In this document: piece after piece, positions 1 to 9,084 of the stretch | Layout: every line of letters starts with the position of its first letter | Position numbering within the stretch: the stretch's first letter is position 1 | Source of the DNA: Celeribacter litoreus | Lineage (GTDB): Bacteria; Pseudomonadota; Alphaproteobacteria; Rhodobacterales; Rhodobacteraceae | NCBI RefSeq assembly: GCF_020165855.1 | Contig: NZ_JAIUFY010000001.1 | Location: 1 to 64,000 of the forward strand | DNA: 64,000 nucleotides | Direction: 5' to 3' | The notes under the pieces: model-generated | Told to the model about the DNA's origin: nothing | The model's input: the letters and a program-made list of their open reading frames with translations, nothing else | Database searches by the model: none | Program-made: the position numbers and the translations under genes

Positions 1-111
1 AAGCGTCCGCTTCGTCGTTCCGTCCGTCCCGCCGTGCGCCTCAGCGCCGCCGGTGAAGGGGGTTCTAAGGCGAGTGCCCAAGACCCGCAAGCGCTTTTTA
101 AAAGAAAATAA
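1..111 (+). other. GC-rich left edge, open frame to a TAA; identity unknown
   Basis: The first ~100 bases are GC-rich and lie in an open frame that enters from the left edge and stops at TAA 109-111. The translation is basic and low in complexity (many Arg, Ser, Ala), and I recognise no family. It could be the 3' end of a coding region, or non-coding sequence that is open by chance. The base composition drops sharply to AT-rich directly after it. Confidence 0.2.
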
Positions 112-326
112 CAAAAATCAATAATTAACCACTCAAATACCTGATATCATTGAATATTATTAGAATATTTTTTCAGCATCACGTCGCATTCTCCTGATTT
201 CGCGCGGACGACTTTTGGCGCTAACGAAATGAAAGACGCTTTTCCACAGCGGCCCGCGCAACATTTAGTATGCGACCCACCAGACCACCCCAAAAACCCT
301 CTGAATCACCCGCTGAATTGGGCGAG
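112..326. other. Intergenic, AT-rich then mixed; no gene seen
   Basis: No supportable gene. Positions 105-175 are strongly AT-rich and include the repeated core GAATATT (about 152-158 and 163-169). The rest is the region downstream of msrQ. I see no convincing terminator for the leftward msrPQ operon. The AT-rich block could be a promoter region for whatever lies to the left or right. Confidence 0.4.
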
Positions 327-953
327 TCAGCTCGCGGAACGAGTCGCCCGATTCATTGGCGGGCGCTTAGAGTGTTTAACTCGCACTCTTATGAGAAGAA
401 GAAGCGCGACCCCCGCGAGGTAGAGCAACGGCTCAAGCTGCCAGCCCTTCCGAAGCATCACGAAGTGAATCGCGCCGAGGGCAACCGCCGGATAGACGAG
501 CATGTGGAGGCGGCGCCAGTTCCGACCGAGTTTGCGGATCGCAAGATTGTAGGACGTCGCGGCCAGAGGGATCAGCAAGATGAACCCAGCCATGCCAATC
601 GTGATGTAGGGACGCTTATAGATGTCTGCGATGATCTGACTCATGATTTGGACGTCGAGCACGATCCACACCAACAAGTGCAGGACGATGTAGAAGAAGG
701 CGACCAAACCTAGAGCACGGCGAAACTTGAGCAGGTTCACTCCTGCGTAGCGCCTTAATGGAGTGATACAGAGAGAAGCGATCAACACCTGAAGCCCGAG
801 GAGGCCGATCTTGTGTTCCATCGCTTTGACGGGATCGATCCCGAGCTGTCCGGTCAGGCCGGCATAGAAATACCAGCTCGGCGGAAACAGAGCCGCGATA
901 TAGAGAGGCCATGTCGGGATGCGGCGGGCATATGTGTTGATCAGGTCGCGCAT
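327..953 (-). CDS. msrQ: MsrQ, heme-binding membrane subunit of MsrPQ
   Basis: A 208-residue integral membrane protein with about six hydrophobic segments, of the ferric-reductase-like transmembrane family. It passes electrons from the respiratory chain to periplasmic MsrP, which repairs methionine sulfoxide in envelope proteins. Candidate heme-ligand histidines sit in LHLLVW (about residue 95), in RRLHML and in GAIHFVM (about residues 155-170). Its ATG shares one base with the msrP stop (TGATG), so the two are translationally coupled, as is usual for this pair. Length is typical. Family membership is secure from both sequence and neighbour. Confidence 0.93.
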   Translation of the reverse strand: MRDLINTYARRIPTWPLYIAALFPPSWYFYAGLTGQLGIDPVKAMEHKIGLLGLQVLIASLCITPLRRYAGVNLLKFRRALGLVAFFYIVLHLLVWIVLDVQIMSQIIADIYKRPYITIGMAGFILLIPLAATSYNLAIRKLGRNWRRLHMLVYPAVALGAIHFVMLRKGWQLEPLLYLAGVALLLLIRVRVKHSKRPPMNRATRSAS

Positions 954-1879
954 CAGTAGTCTTTGCTCAGGTCCATACCGCGATAGAGATGGCCGACCTG
1001 CTCCTCATAGCCGTTGAATTTGACCGTCGCGAGGCGCGAGGCAAAGAGCCCTCCTCCGATACGGCGCTCCGTGGCTTGGGACCAGCGCGGGTGGCTCACC
1101 TCCGGGTTCACGTTTGAGTAGAACCCGTACTCGCGATGGTTCGTCGCCTTCCACGTATTCAGAGGCTGTTTGTCGGTGAGCGTGACTTTCACCACGGACT
1201 TGATCGATTTGAACCCGTATTTCCACGGCACAACGAGGCGTAGCGGCGCGCCGTTCTGGTTCGGGAGCATTTTCCCATAGAGGCCGGTCGCCATGATCGT
1301 GAGCGGATGCATCGCCTCATCGAGGCGCAGCCCCTCGACATAAGGCCAGTCGAGGATGGGGCGCCGCTGACCTGGCATCTCCTCGGGGCGATAGAGCGTC
1401 TCGAAGCGGACATATTTTGCAGAGGGCTGCACACCAGCGAGATTGAGCAGTTGGTTCAACTCGAACCCGTTCCACGGGATGACCATCGACCACGCCTCGA
1501 CACAGCGGAAGCGATAAATACGCTCATCGATATCAACCTTGGCGAGGATATCGCCGAGACCATAGGAACCGGGACGTTCGACCAGGCCGTCAATCTCCAC
1601 CGACCACGGATCAGTTGTGAGAGTATGGGCGTTGCGGGCGGGGTCTTCTTTACCCGTGCCGAATTCATAGAAATTGTTGTAGCCCGTGATTTCCTCGAAG
1701 GTATTCGGCTTTTCGGTAGTGTCGAACCCTCTGATCTCGAAATCAGGCATCTCCTGCGCGCGCGCCCCCGACGCAGCCACAAGGCCCGCACCGGCCATAC
1801 CGGCCATAAGAGTGCGTCGGCTCAAATAGGATGTCTCAGGTGTTACGTGTGAATAAGGTAAATTCGGCTTAAAGTGCAT
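953..1879 (-). CDS. msrP: MsrP, periplasmic molybdopterin methionine sulfoxide reductase
   Basis: A 308-residue catalytic subunit. The N-terminus carries a twin-arginine export signal (SRRTLMAG, residues 20-27, followed by an Ala/Gly-rich stretch to about 42), so the folded cofactor-loaded enzyme is exported by Tat. The oxidoreductase molybdopterin domain follows. The likely Mo-ligand cysteine is C126 in RFRCVEAW. A strong GGAGGT site precedes the ATG at 1879 and fixes the start. Immediately downstream, msrQ supplies electrons. Only 66 bases separate it from the upstream FMN/Fe-S gene on the same strand, so all three may be co-transcribed. Confidence 0.95.
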   Translation of the reverse strand: MHFKPNLPYSHVTPETSYLSRRTLMAGMAGAGLVAASGARAQEMPDFEIRGFDTTEKPNTFEEITGYNNFYEFGTGKEDPARNAHTLTTDPWSVEIDGLVERPGSYGLGDILAKVDIDERIYRFRCVEAWSMVIPWNGFELNQLLNLAGVQPSAKYVRFETLYRPEEMPGQRRPILDWPYVEGLRLDEAMHPLTIMATGLYGKMLPNQNGAPLRLVVPWKYGFKSIKSVVKVTLTDKQPLNTWKATNHREYGFYSNVNPEVSHPRWSQATERRIGGGLFASRLATVKFNGYEEQVGHLYRGMDLSKDY

Positions 1880-1945
1880 GAGGGGACCTCCCGATGGTTT
1901 CCTTTACGGTAGCCCCCTCGCGCGTAGCCTCAAACCCAACTCATC

Positions 1946-3478
1946 TCACAACTGCGTTGGCTGATTGTAACTTTCCACGACGTGTTCGTCGTGATGGTAA
2001 CTCGGCACGATCCGATCAAGCGGCACGGAGGTCCCGTCTGCCTGCACGATCCGGACGTGCCGTCTACGCATCTGCCGAGGCTCCAGAACCCCGACCGAGT
2101 GAGCAATCATTTCAAGTTCTTTGACCGTCGTCTTCGCATAGGCGGCCACCTTCTTGTATTTATCCTGAACGACGAGACCCGCCTGAAGGTGAGGATCATG
2201 GGTGGTGATGCCCGTCGGACAGGTGTTCTTGTTGCACTTCAGGGCCTGAATACAGCCGAGGCTGAACATGAACCCGCGCGCAGAGGTCACAAAATCCGCC
2301 CCCGCGCATATCGCCCATGCCACATCCGCCGGATTGACCAATTTGCCACCTGCAATAATCCGAATGCGGTCGTGCAGCCCGTATTTGTCGCGGAGATCAA
2401 CGATCCGGATCAGGGCCTCTTTGATAGGCATCCCGACAAGGTCGATCAGAGGCATTGGCGCGGCTCCAGTGCCGCCTTCGCCACCGTCAATGGTGATAAA
2501 GTCCGGCGCATATTCGTCACCGCGCTCTTTGATAAGTTCAAAGAACTCGGCCCAGGGACGCGAAGAGCCAACCACAAACTTGAAGCCAACCGGCTTCCCC
2601 GTCACATCGCGAATATGATTGATGAAGTCGAGTAGGTCACCGAAATCATCCACCTCGCGGTGACGGTTTGGCGAGATGCCGTCTTCGCCCGGACGCAGGC
2701 CGCGAATTTCGGCGATTTCTGGTGTAATCTTTTCGGCCGGAAGGATGCCGCCTTTACCCGGCTTTGCGCCTTGGCTGAGCTTAATCTCGAACATCTTGAT
2801 CTGCTCATGCGTCGCCATGGCGCGCAGCTTTTCATCGTCGAGGTTTCCATCCCCATCGCGCAAGCCGTACTTGGCCGTGCCGATCTGATAAACAAGGTCC
2901 GCCCCACCCTCGAGATGGAAGGGCGACAGACCGCCTTCGCCAGTGTTCAGCCAAATCCCCGCTTCCTTCGCACCTTTCGAGAGGGCGAGAACCGCAGGCT
3001 TTGAAATCGCGCCATAGGACATGCCGGAAATGTTGAAAATGGACTTCGCCGTGTAAGGCGTCCGGCAGTGCTGCCCAATGACCAGCGGTTCAGTCACCGC
3101 GAACTGGTCATCAAGCGGCGGAAACGCTGCATTCATAAAGATCGGCGTGCCGGGAATGGACAGGCTACGTGTCGAGCCGAACGCGACCGTATTCCCCTTC
3201 CCTGCAGCCGCCCGATAGATCCAGTCCCTTTGGGCGCGGTTGAAAGGCATTTCCTCGCGATCCATCGCGAAGAAATACTGACGGAAGAATTCACCCAAAG
3301 TAGAGAACCAGTGTCGGAAGTGACCTATGACCGGATAGTTTCGGAGAATTGCATCGCGCGTCTGCCTCTTGTCGATCACGTAAAGCGCCGCTGCAATAAG
3401 CGCCATAAAACCAATCGCTACAACAAACACCAGCGCCAGAACCTGTAGCGCCATCATCGCCCAATGCCAGAAAGTCAT
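1946..3478 (-). CDS. Membrane-anchored glutamate-synthase-like FMN/Fe-S protein
   Basis: A 510-residue protein with one N-terminal membrane helix (about 8-35) followed by a large domain of the glutamate synthase alpha-subunit FMN-binding type. The barrel shows the phosphate-binding glycine patterns DGGEGGTGAAP (about 331) and IIAGGKL (about 374). C409, C415 and C420 (spacing C-x5-C-x4-C) match the [3Fe-4S] cluster site of glutamate synthase. The amidotransferase domain is missing, so it is not a complete GOGAT. The reaction is unknown; a flavin/Fe-S oxidoreductase facing the cytoplasm is the safest reading. A GAGAGG site precedes the ATG. It lies directly upstream of msrPQ, which may or may not be meaningful. 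Confidence 0.85.
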   Translation of the reverse strand: MTFWHWAMMALQVLALVFVVAIGFMALIAAALYVIDKRQTRDAILRNYPVIGHFRHWFSTLGEFFRQYFFAMDREEMPFNRAQRDWIYRAAAGKGNTVAFGSTRSLSIPGTPIFMNAAFPPLDDQFAVTEPLVIGQHCRTPYTAKSIFNISGMSYGAISKPAVLALSKGAKEAGIWLNTGEGGLSPFHLEGGADLVYQIGTAKYGLRDGDGNLDDEKLRAMATHEQIKMFEIKLSQGAKPGKGGILPAEKITPEIAEIRGLRPGEDGISPNRHREVDDFGDLLDFINHIRDVTGKPVGFKFVVGSSRPWAEFFELIKERGDEYAPDFITIDGGEGGTGAAPMPLIDLVGMPIKEALIRIVDLRDKYGLHDRIRIIAGGKLVNPADVAWAICAGADFVTSARGFMFSLGCIQALKCNKNTCPTGITTHDPHLQAGLVVQDKYKKVAAYAKTTVKELEMIAHSVGVLEPRQMRRRHVRIVQADGTSVPLDRIVPSYHHDEHVVESYNQPTQL

Positions 3479-3589
3479 AATAGCCTCTCAACTTCGAATG
3501 CATTTTCAAGACAAGCCTGACAGATGCCCCGAAGAAGACAACAGCAATTCCGGAAAAGTTAGCGCAATCAGATATCTTTCCCCGAATGT

Positions 3590-3617
3590 GAAAAAGGCGG
3601 CCTGAGGAGGCCGCCTT
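3590..3617 (-). terminator. Rho-independent terminator of clpB
   Basis: A perfect 10-bp stem (3594-3603 with 3608-3617) and a GAGG loop lie 12 bases beyond the clpB stop. On the minus strand the hairpin is followed by TTTTT. Confidence 0.9.
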
Positions 3618-3629
3618 ATCTCTTACGTC

Positions 3630-6257
3630 TTAGTGAACGACCGCGTCGTCCGGCGCCGGTCGATGCGAAGCGCCACGTCGCTCTCCGATGATCAAGCCAT
3701 CGGAACCGGCAGCGACCGGGATCACATCACCGTCTTTTACGTCACCGGCCAAGAGCAGTTCCGCGAGCGGATCCTGCAGAGCGCGTTGGATTACGCGTTT
3801 CAGTGGACGCGCACCGAACACCGGGTCGTAGCCTTCGTTTGCGAGCCACTCTTTCGCGCCCTCATCGATCGCGAGCGAGATGTTGCGTTTCGCAAGGCGT
3901 TTCTCCAGACGTGCAAGCTGGATCTCGACGATCCCGCCCATGTCCTGACGCCCGAGGCGATCAAAGATGATCGTCTCATCAAGACGGTTCAGGAACTCCG
4001 GACGGAAGTGCGCCCGCACCGCATCCATGACACCGCGCTTGGCCTCCGCAGAGTCCGCGCCTTCCGGCAACTGGCTCAGCGCCTGCGACCCGAGGTTCGA
4101 CGTCAGGATGATCAGCGTCTGTTTAAAGTCCACGGTCCGGCCCTGACCATCGGTCAGGACACCATCATCGAGGACCTGCAACAACACGTTGAACACATCC
4201 GGATGCGCCTTTTCGACTTCGTCGAAGAGCACAACCTGATACGGACGACGCCGCACGGCTTCGGTCAGAACACCGCCTTCGTCATACCCGACGTATCCCG
4301 GAGGCGCACCGATCAGACGGGCCACCGCGTGTTTCTCCATGAACTCGGACATGTCAATGCGCACCATCGCATTGTCGTCGTCAAAGAGGAACTCAGCCAC
4401 GGCCTTCGTCAGCTCGGTCTTACCGACACCGGTCGGCCCGAGGAAGAGGAAGGACCCGAGCGGACGGTTCTCGTCATTGAGCCCGGCACGGGCACGGCGG
4501 ACGGCGTTCGCAACGGCATGGACAGCAGCGTGCTGACCAATGACGCGTTTGTGCAAACCGTCTTCCATCCGCAGGAGTTTATCCCGCTCACCTTCGAGCA
4601 TCTTCGACGTTGGAATGCCGGTCCAACGCTCAACCACTTCAGCGATTTGTTCAGGACGCACAGCCTCTTCGACCATGAGTTCACCGTCCATATCGGCCTC
4701 GGCAGCCTCGGCTTCGGCAAGCTGTTTCTCAAGCTGCGGGATCACGCCGTAGCTTAGCTCACCCGCTTTCGCGAGATTGCCTTCGCGTTTCGCGATTTCC
4801 AGCGCAGCACGGGCATGGTCCAACTGCTCCTTGAGATCACGCGCGCCTTCGAGTTTCTGACGCTCTGCTTCCCACTTCGCGGTCATGGAGGCGGATTTGT
4901 CCATCAGATCTGCAAGCTCCTGTTCGAGCTTCGCAAGACGATGCTTGGAGGCCTCGTCGTCCTCTTTCTTCAGAGCCTCGGCCTCGATCTGAAGCTGAAG
5001 GATCTGACGGTCGAGCGCGTCGAGTTCTTCCGGCTTGGAGTCCACCTCCATCCGCAGACGGGACGCGGCCTCGTCCACGAGGTCGATGGCCTTGTCCGGC
5101 AGGAACCGGTCCGTGATGTAGCGGTGCGACAGCGTCGCGGCAGCCACCAGCGCAGAGTCGGAAATCCGGACACCGTGGTGTAGTTCGTATTTCTCTTTGA
5201 TACCGCGCAGGATGGACACCGTGTCCTCGACAGTCGGCTCCTCTACCATCACGGGCTGGAACCGGCGTGCGAGTGCGGCGTCTTTCTCCACATACTTGCG
5301 GTATTCATCGAGCGTGGTTGCGCCCACACAGTGAAGCTCCCCGCGCGCAAGCGCCGGTTTGATCAGGTTCGCGGCATCCATAGCGCCGTCTGTTTTGCCA
5401 GCGCCCACAAGAGTGTGCATCTCGTCGATGAAGAGAATGATTTCGCCAGCAGCGGCCTCGATCTCTTTGAGGATGGATTTCAGACGTTCCTCAAACTCAC
5501 CGCGATATTTCGCACCCGCAATGAGCGCGCCCATATCGAGCGCGAGGAGACGTTTGTTCTTGAGGCTTTCCGGCACGTCGCCGTTCACGATCCGGAGCGC
5601 AAGACCCTCTGCAATCGCGGTCTTACCAACACCCGGCTCACCAATGAGAACAGGGTTGTTTTTCGTCCGGCGCGACAGAACCTGCATGGAACGACGGATT
5701 TCCTCGTCGCGCCCGATGATCGGGTCAATCTTGCCTTCTTCCGCGGCCTCGGTGAGATCGCGGGCATACTTTTTGAGGGCTTCATAGCCTTCTTCGGCCG
5801 AGGCACTATCTGCCGTCCGACCTTTGCGAATGTCATTGATCGCAGCATTCAATTTCTGCGCAGTGATCCCACCTGCATCAAGCGCGTCTTTCGCCCCCGA
5901 CTTGGTAATGGCCAAAGCCGTCAGAAGACGCTCGACCGGTACGAAACTATCGCCCGCTTTTTTGGCGAGCTTTTCAGCCTCATCGAGAACCTTGGCGGTT
6001 TGCTGGTCGAGGTAAGTCTGACCAGTGTCACCGGAAACTTTCGGGATTTTGTTGACTGCGGCTTCAACAGCCACGAGCACGGCCTTCGCGTCCCCACCTG
6101 CCTTTGCGATCAGATTGGAGGCAAAGCCTTCTTCATCATCCATGAGGGCCTTCAGCAGATGCTCGGGTTTCAGGGCCTGATGGCTCTCCCGCATCGCAAT
6201 CGTCTGCGCAGCCTGAAGGAAACCACGCGACCGTTCGGTGAACTTCTCCATGTTCAT
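3630..6257 (-). CDS. clpB: ClpB protein disaggregase
   Basis: An 875-residue Hsp100 AAA+ ATPase that, with DnaK, extracts polypeptides from heat-induced aggregates in the cytoplasm. Order: Clp N-domain (1-145), first AAA module with Walker A GEPGVGKT at 206-213, a coiled-coil middle domain (about 405-530), second AAA module with Walker A GPTGVGKT near 605, and the C-terminal D2-small domain. The frame is open further upstream, but the ATG at 6257 has AGGAG eight bases before it and begins the conserved N-domain, so I place the start there. A sigma-32 type promoter lies about 80 bases upstream and a strong terminator follows. It is a single-gene heat-shock unit. Confidence 0.96.
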   Translation of the reverse strand: MNMEKFTERSRGFLQAAQTIAMRESHQALKPEHLLKALMDDEEGFASNLIAKAGGDAKAVLVAVEAAVNKIPKVSGDTGQTYLDQQTAKVLDEAEKLAKKAGDSFVPVERLLTALAITKSGAKDALDAGGITAQKLNAAINDIRKGRTADSASAEEGYEALKKYARDLTEAAEEGKIDPIIGRDEEIRRSMQVLSRRTKNNPVLIGEPGVGKTAIAEGLALRIVNGDVPESLKNKRLLALDMGALIAGAKYRGEFEERLKSILKEIEAAAGEIILFIDEMHTLVGAGKTDGAMDAANLIKPALARGELHCVGATTLDEYRKYVEKDAALARRFQPVMVEEPTVEDTVSILRGIKEKYELHHGVRISDSALVAAATLSHRYITDRFLPDKAIDLVDEAASRLRMEVDSKPEELDALDRQILQLQIEAEALKKEDDEASKHRLAKLEQELADLMDKSASMTAKWEAERQKLEGARDLKEQLDHARAALEIAKREGNLAKAGELSYGVIPQLEKQLAEAEAAEADMDGELMVEEAVRPEQIAEVVERWTGIPTSKMLEGERDKLLRMEDGLHKRVIGQHAAVHAVANAVRRARAGLNDENRPLGSFLFLGPTGVGKTELTKAVAEFLFDDDNAMVRIDMSEFMEKHAVARLIGAPPGYVGYDEGGVLTEAVRRRPYQVVLFDEVEKAHPDVFNVLLQVLDDGVLTDGQGRTVDFKQTLIILTSNLGSQALSQLPEGADSAEAKRGVMDAVRAHFRPEFLNRLDETIIFDRLGRQDMGGIVEIQLARLEKRLAKRNISLAIDEGAKEWLANEGYDPVFGARPLKRVIQRALQDPLAELLLAGDVKDGDVIPVAAGSDGLIIGERRGASHRPAPDDAVVH

Positions 6258-6338
6258 ACCGTCTCTCCTTTTCCAAAGCGCCCCGATATGTTCAACGCCC
6301 GCTTTGCGGCACGTCAGTTGGGTTGGGGCCTCCATCCC

Positions 6339-6368
6339 TAAATGGGGATCACACCCGCACCCCGCAAG
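6339..6368 (-). promoter_or_regulatory. Sigma-32 (RpoH) type promoter of clpB
   Basis: Reading leftward, CTTG (6368-6365) is followed after 17 bases by CCCCATTTA (6347-6339), an exact fit to the -10 consensus known for sigma-32 (CCCCATNTA) at the expected spacing. Transcription would begin near 6332, leaving a leader of about 75 bases before clpB. Heat-shock control of clpB is established in proteobacteria; use of this site is inferred. Confidence 0.7.
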
Positions 6369-6449
6369 AGGACCTGTTGCAAAATTAGAACAAAATATGA
6401 CCGGTTCGGACCTTTCTCGCAGGGCCGAAATCAAAGGCGCGCCGCCCCC

Positions 6450-7181
6450 TTAAATCCAGTCTGTAAGACGCTGCCAGAGCGTCGACTTCGGAATGTCCGT
6501 AGGCGGATCGAAGTGCGCAAGAAGAGCGAATTCCTCAGGCGACAGTGTCCGCTTCAGATACCGCCACACCTTCATGACCTGCGCGTCGGTGAGAGACCTT
6601 TGGTGAAACTTGAAATCGAACGGAGCGTCTTTCGTTTTGGAGCCACCACCGACCGCCTGTTTGGTGTCATACATCGCGCGGCTCTTCGCGCCCGCCTCAT
6701 CCCACTGCGCGCGCAGGCTTTCGAGTGTCGGGGACTCTTTGCCCTCTACTGGCTCCATATCGAGGAGCGTAAAGAGACGCATCATCACATCCGGGGAACT
6801 CACCAGCTCGTCATAATAGAAGACATTTTTCTCCGACGCAGCCGCGAGAGAATAGAACCGGATATTTCCGGCATAACACCCAAAGCGATGCAGACGCTTT
6901 TTCGACATGCGCACAAAAGTCTCTAGCGGATCTCTCAGAACGAGAGCCACACGCCCGCCCTCGGCCTCCTTCGGATCAATCGCCTGCCACTGACCCTCTT
7001 TGCGTTTGCGTGTCCAAGAGAGTGGATCATGAGACCGGATGAACGCCTCACCCACGTCTTCCGACTCCGAGATGAGAGACGTCTTCCCCGCCGTGCGTTG
7101 TCCATAGAAATATTCAGTGCAGAACCGCACCCAGTTCAGGCCGCTGCGAGGCGCCGAGATTACAAACCGCTTCCGTGTCAT
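6450..7181 (-). CDS. Sulfotransferase family protein
   Basis: A 243-residue protein of the P-loop sulfotransferase superfamily, which transfers sulfate from PAPS to an acceptor. The start carries the 5'-phosphosulfate loop pattern SAPRSGLNWVRF (residues 9-20) and the 3'-phosphate site appears as VLRDPLETFVRMSKKR (about 85-100). The substrate is unknown; marine alphaproteobacteria carry many such genes for glycans, lipids or small molecules. The frame stays open far upstream, but that part lies opposite pyrF and is not coding, so I start at ATG 7181 where the fold begins. The GGAGG upstream is rather distant, so the start is slightly uncertain. It is the first of three sulfotransferase-like genes in the window. 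Confidence 0.8.
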   Translation of the reverse strand: MTRKRFVISAPRSGLNWVRFCTEYFYGQRTAGKTSLISESEDVGEAFIRSHDPLSWTRKRKEGQWQAIDPKEAEGGRVALVLRDPLETFVRMSKKRLHRFGCYAGNIRFYSLAAASEKNVFYYDELVSSPDVMMRLFTLLDMEPVEGKESPTLESLRAQWDEAGAKSRAMYDTKQAVGGGSKTKDAPFDFKFHQRSLTDAQVMKVWRYLKRTLSPEEFALLAHFDPPTDIPKSTLWQRLTDWI

Positions 7182-7298
7182 GGGCGGACCATAGCCTCCC
7201 GAAAGAACTTGGGAAACAGAGAAACCAACGTCCCCGCCCCTTGACCGACAGGGGACAAAAAGCGCATTGGGAGGCGACCTGTGAAAAGAGGAAATCCC

Positions 7299-7997
7299 AT
7301 GACCGCCGATGACCGTTTGATTGTTGCCCTCGACGTGCCGAATGTTGTGCAGGGCCTTGAGCTCGCCAACCGTATCGGGGACGCCGTCTCGTTTTACAAA
7401 ATCGGCCTCGGGATGCTCACCGGTGGCGGCTTTGCGCTCGCCAATGAGTTGAAGCAGGAACAGGGAAAGAAGATCTTTCTCGACATGAAATTCTTCGACA
7501 TCGGCGCGACCGTCGAAAACGCTGTGCGTGGTGTGGCGCAATATGACATGGACTTTCTCACGGTCCACGGTGACCCCTATGTCGTGAAGGCCGCCAAAGA
7601 GGGTGCGAGCGGGTCGCAGACCAAAATCCTCGCTGTGACCATCCTCACCTCTCTCGATCGCAATGACCTCGACGGCGCGCTCATTAAAGAGGGCGAAATC
7701 CGTGATCTGGTTCAGGAACGGGCGGGCAACGCCTTCCTCGCGGGCGCTGACGGCGTGATCGCCTCTCCGCAAGAAGCCGCGCTCATCCGCGCACTGCCCG
7801 AAGCCGAGGGCAAACTCATCGTAACCCCGGGCGTGCGCCCCGCTGGTGCCGCTCTTGGCGATCAAAAACGCGTCGCGACACCGGCAAAGGCAATTCAGGA
7901 TGGCGTCGACCACATCGTCGTCGGGCGCCCCGTCTGGCAGGCCGCTGACCCCCGTGCGGCGGCCCTGAGCATCCAAGACGAAATCGCAAACGCGTAA
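7299..7997 (+). CDS. pyrF: Orotidine 5'-phosphate decarboxylase
   Basis: A 232-residue cytoplasmic enzyme that converts orotidine monophosphate to UMP, the last step of de novo pyrimidine synthesis. The catalytic array is visible as LDMKFFDIGATV (D-x-K-x-x-D pattern, about residues 61-72), and the C-terminal phosphate site as VTPGVRP and IVVGRPV. An in-frame GTG lies 18 bases upstream, but the ATG at 7299 has GAGGA at ideal spacing, so I start there. It stands alone between genes on the opposite strand, and a hairpin follows at 8005-8029. Confidence 0.95.
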   Translation: MTADDRLIVALDVPNVVQGLELANRIGDAVSFYKIGLGMLTGGGFALANELKQEQGKKIFLDMKFFDIGATVENAVRGVAQYDMDFLTVHGDPYVVKAAKEGASGSQTKILAVTILTSLDRNDLDGALIKEGEIRDLVQERAGNAFLAGADGVIASPQEAALIRALPEAEGKLIVTPGVRPAGAALGDQKRVATPAKAIQDGVDHIVVGRPVWQAADPRAAALSIQDEIANA

Positions 7998-8000
7998 AAT

Positions 8001-8029
8001 GAAAAACGGCACCCCCTACGGGTGCCGTT
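8001..8029 (-). terminator. Hairpin terminator between convergent genes
   Basis: A 10-bp perfect stem (8005-8014 with 8020-8029) and a five-base loop. The minus strand continues with TTTTTCATTTT, so it fits best as the terminator of the small membrane protein gene. It may also stop pyrF transcripts, although the plus side lacks a T-run. Confidence 0.75.
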
Positions 8030-8056
8030 CGCATATGACGAGCGTGAACCGTCAGG

Positions 8057-8302
8057 TTATTCCGACGCGGTCGCCTCTGCAGAACCCTCTTCGGTCGTTA
8101 CGCTGAGCGAGCCACCGTTCTCAGGCGCATCATTGTTGATCGTGATGGAGGAGCTGTCCGCGCCGCCGGATGTGAGCGGTTCGACGTCACCACCGATCAC
8201 GACATAGAGAATGATGCCGAGAACGACGACAATCGCGCCGAGCAGAAAATAGATCCCGCCGTTACCGTTCGAGCTCTCATGATAAGTGTCATGTTGTGCC
8301 AT
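8057..8302 (-). CDS. Small single-pass membrane protein, unknown function
   Basis: An 81-residue protein not matched to a named family. A short polar N-terminus (about 15 residues) leads into one hydrophobic helix (GIYFLLGAIVVVLGIILYVV, about 16-35), then a Ser/Thr/Glu-rich acidic tail of about 45 residues, probably outside the cytoplasm. The reading frame runs further upstream, but AAGGGGA stands seven bases before the ATG at 8302, and this start puts the helix near the N-terminus. It lies 67 bases downstream of the Nudix gene and may be the last gene of that operon. Confidence 0.7.
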   Translation of the reverse strand: MAQHDTYHESSNGNGGIYFLLGAIVVVLGIILYVVIGGDVEPLTSGGADSSSITINNDAPENGGSLSVTTEEGSAEATASE

Positions 8303-8369
8303 GGGATTCCCCTTTGCATGTGTGTCCATTTGGAGGCTCAACACGCACTTCCGGAGAAAAGTTCCCGTC

Positions 8370-8804
8370 TTAAGCCAATCCGGCGTGAGCGAGATAGCGA
8401 GCGAGCCGCCCACGAAGCGGCGGCACGACGTCATCGCGAGACACGAATTCATTGGGCGACATCCACCGCCACGCCTGCCCTTCGGCGCCCAGTCGAATGG
8501 AGTGATCTGATAGGTCATCCCACCGAGCGACAAAGAAATGCACTCGGGCATCCGAGGTCACTGCCGCCATCTCCTCACGCTGATAAAGAACGCGGTCCTG
8601 CGTGATGCGGATCGACACCTCTTCGAATGTCTCGCGGGCGACGGTCTCGAACGGTGTCTCGCTTCCCTCGCGACCACCTCCTGGTAAATCCCAGTGATTT
8701 GGATACGGAATGTCCGGTCGGTCATCCCGCAAGATTGTCAAAATCTGCTCCCCACGAAAAATGGCAATCTTCGCGCCATCGAAGGGGGCAACGGGATCAG
8801 ACAT
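8370..8804 (-). CDS. Nudix hydrolase
   Basis: A 144-residue Nudix-family pyrophosphohydrolase. The Nudix box is clear: a Gly-rich lead (LPGGGREGSE) followed by RETFEEVSI, giving G-x5-E-x7-R-E-x2-E-E, with Ser where the usual Gly stands before the last hydrophobic position. It would cleave a nucleoside diphosphate linked to another moiety; the substrate cannot be read from sequence. The ATG at 8804 overlaps the end of the NfeD gene by eight bases, implying coupled translation in an SPFH–NfeD–Nudix operon. A longer N-terminus is open but would lie wholly inside the NfeD gene. Confidence 0.85.
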   Translation of the reverse strand: MSDPVAPFDGAKIAIFRGEQILTILRDDRPDIPYPNHWDLPGGGREGSETPFETVARETFEEVSIRITQDRVLYQREEMAAVTSDARVHFFVARWDDLSDHSIRLGAEGQAWRWMSPNEFVSRDDVVPPLRGRLARYLAHAGLA

Positions 8805-9084
8805 CGTCGTTGATGTCTTTGTCCCACACTTTGACCTGTCCCTTCCGGACGCCAAAAATCTGGCGCATCCCATACCATGCGATCATTGAGAGAACCGCGA
8901 AAATCAAGGCGAGCACAGCGAGGTTGGTCCCGATCCAACCGAAGAACAGCAGCCCCGCAACAATCGCCGCGCCAAAGGCAAAACCCAAAAAGATGAAGCC
9001 CGCAACGAAGATCTCAAGCGCGAGCAGGATCACGGCCGCGACCCCCCAGAACCACCATTCGAGCAAGAGCACGATCTGGTCCAT
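8797..9084 (-). CDS. NfeD-like membrane protein
   Basis: A 95-residue protein with two or three hydrophobic segments (about 5-30 and 35-65) and a short polar C-terminus. It matches the short NfeD class (NfeD1b-like) that partners SPFH/stomatin proteins. The start overlaps the SPFH stop by one base (TGATG), the standard pairing. It presumably sits in the cytoplasmic membrane and helps organise or stabilise the SPFH oligomer. There is no ClpP-like protease domain, so it is not the long NfeD form. Confidence 0.85.
   Translation of the reverse strand: MDQIVLLLEWWFWGVAAVILLALEIFVAGFIFLGFAFGAAIVAGLLFFGWIGTNLAVLALIFAVLSMIAWYGMRQIFGVRKGQVKVWDKDINDDV

Noticed and set aside
7182-8012. N-terminal extension of the sulfotransferase frame across pyrF
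   Set aside because: The extension is antisense to pyrF, which has a strong ribosome site and catalytic residues. The sulfotransferase fold starts at 7181.
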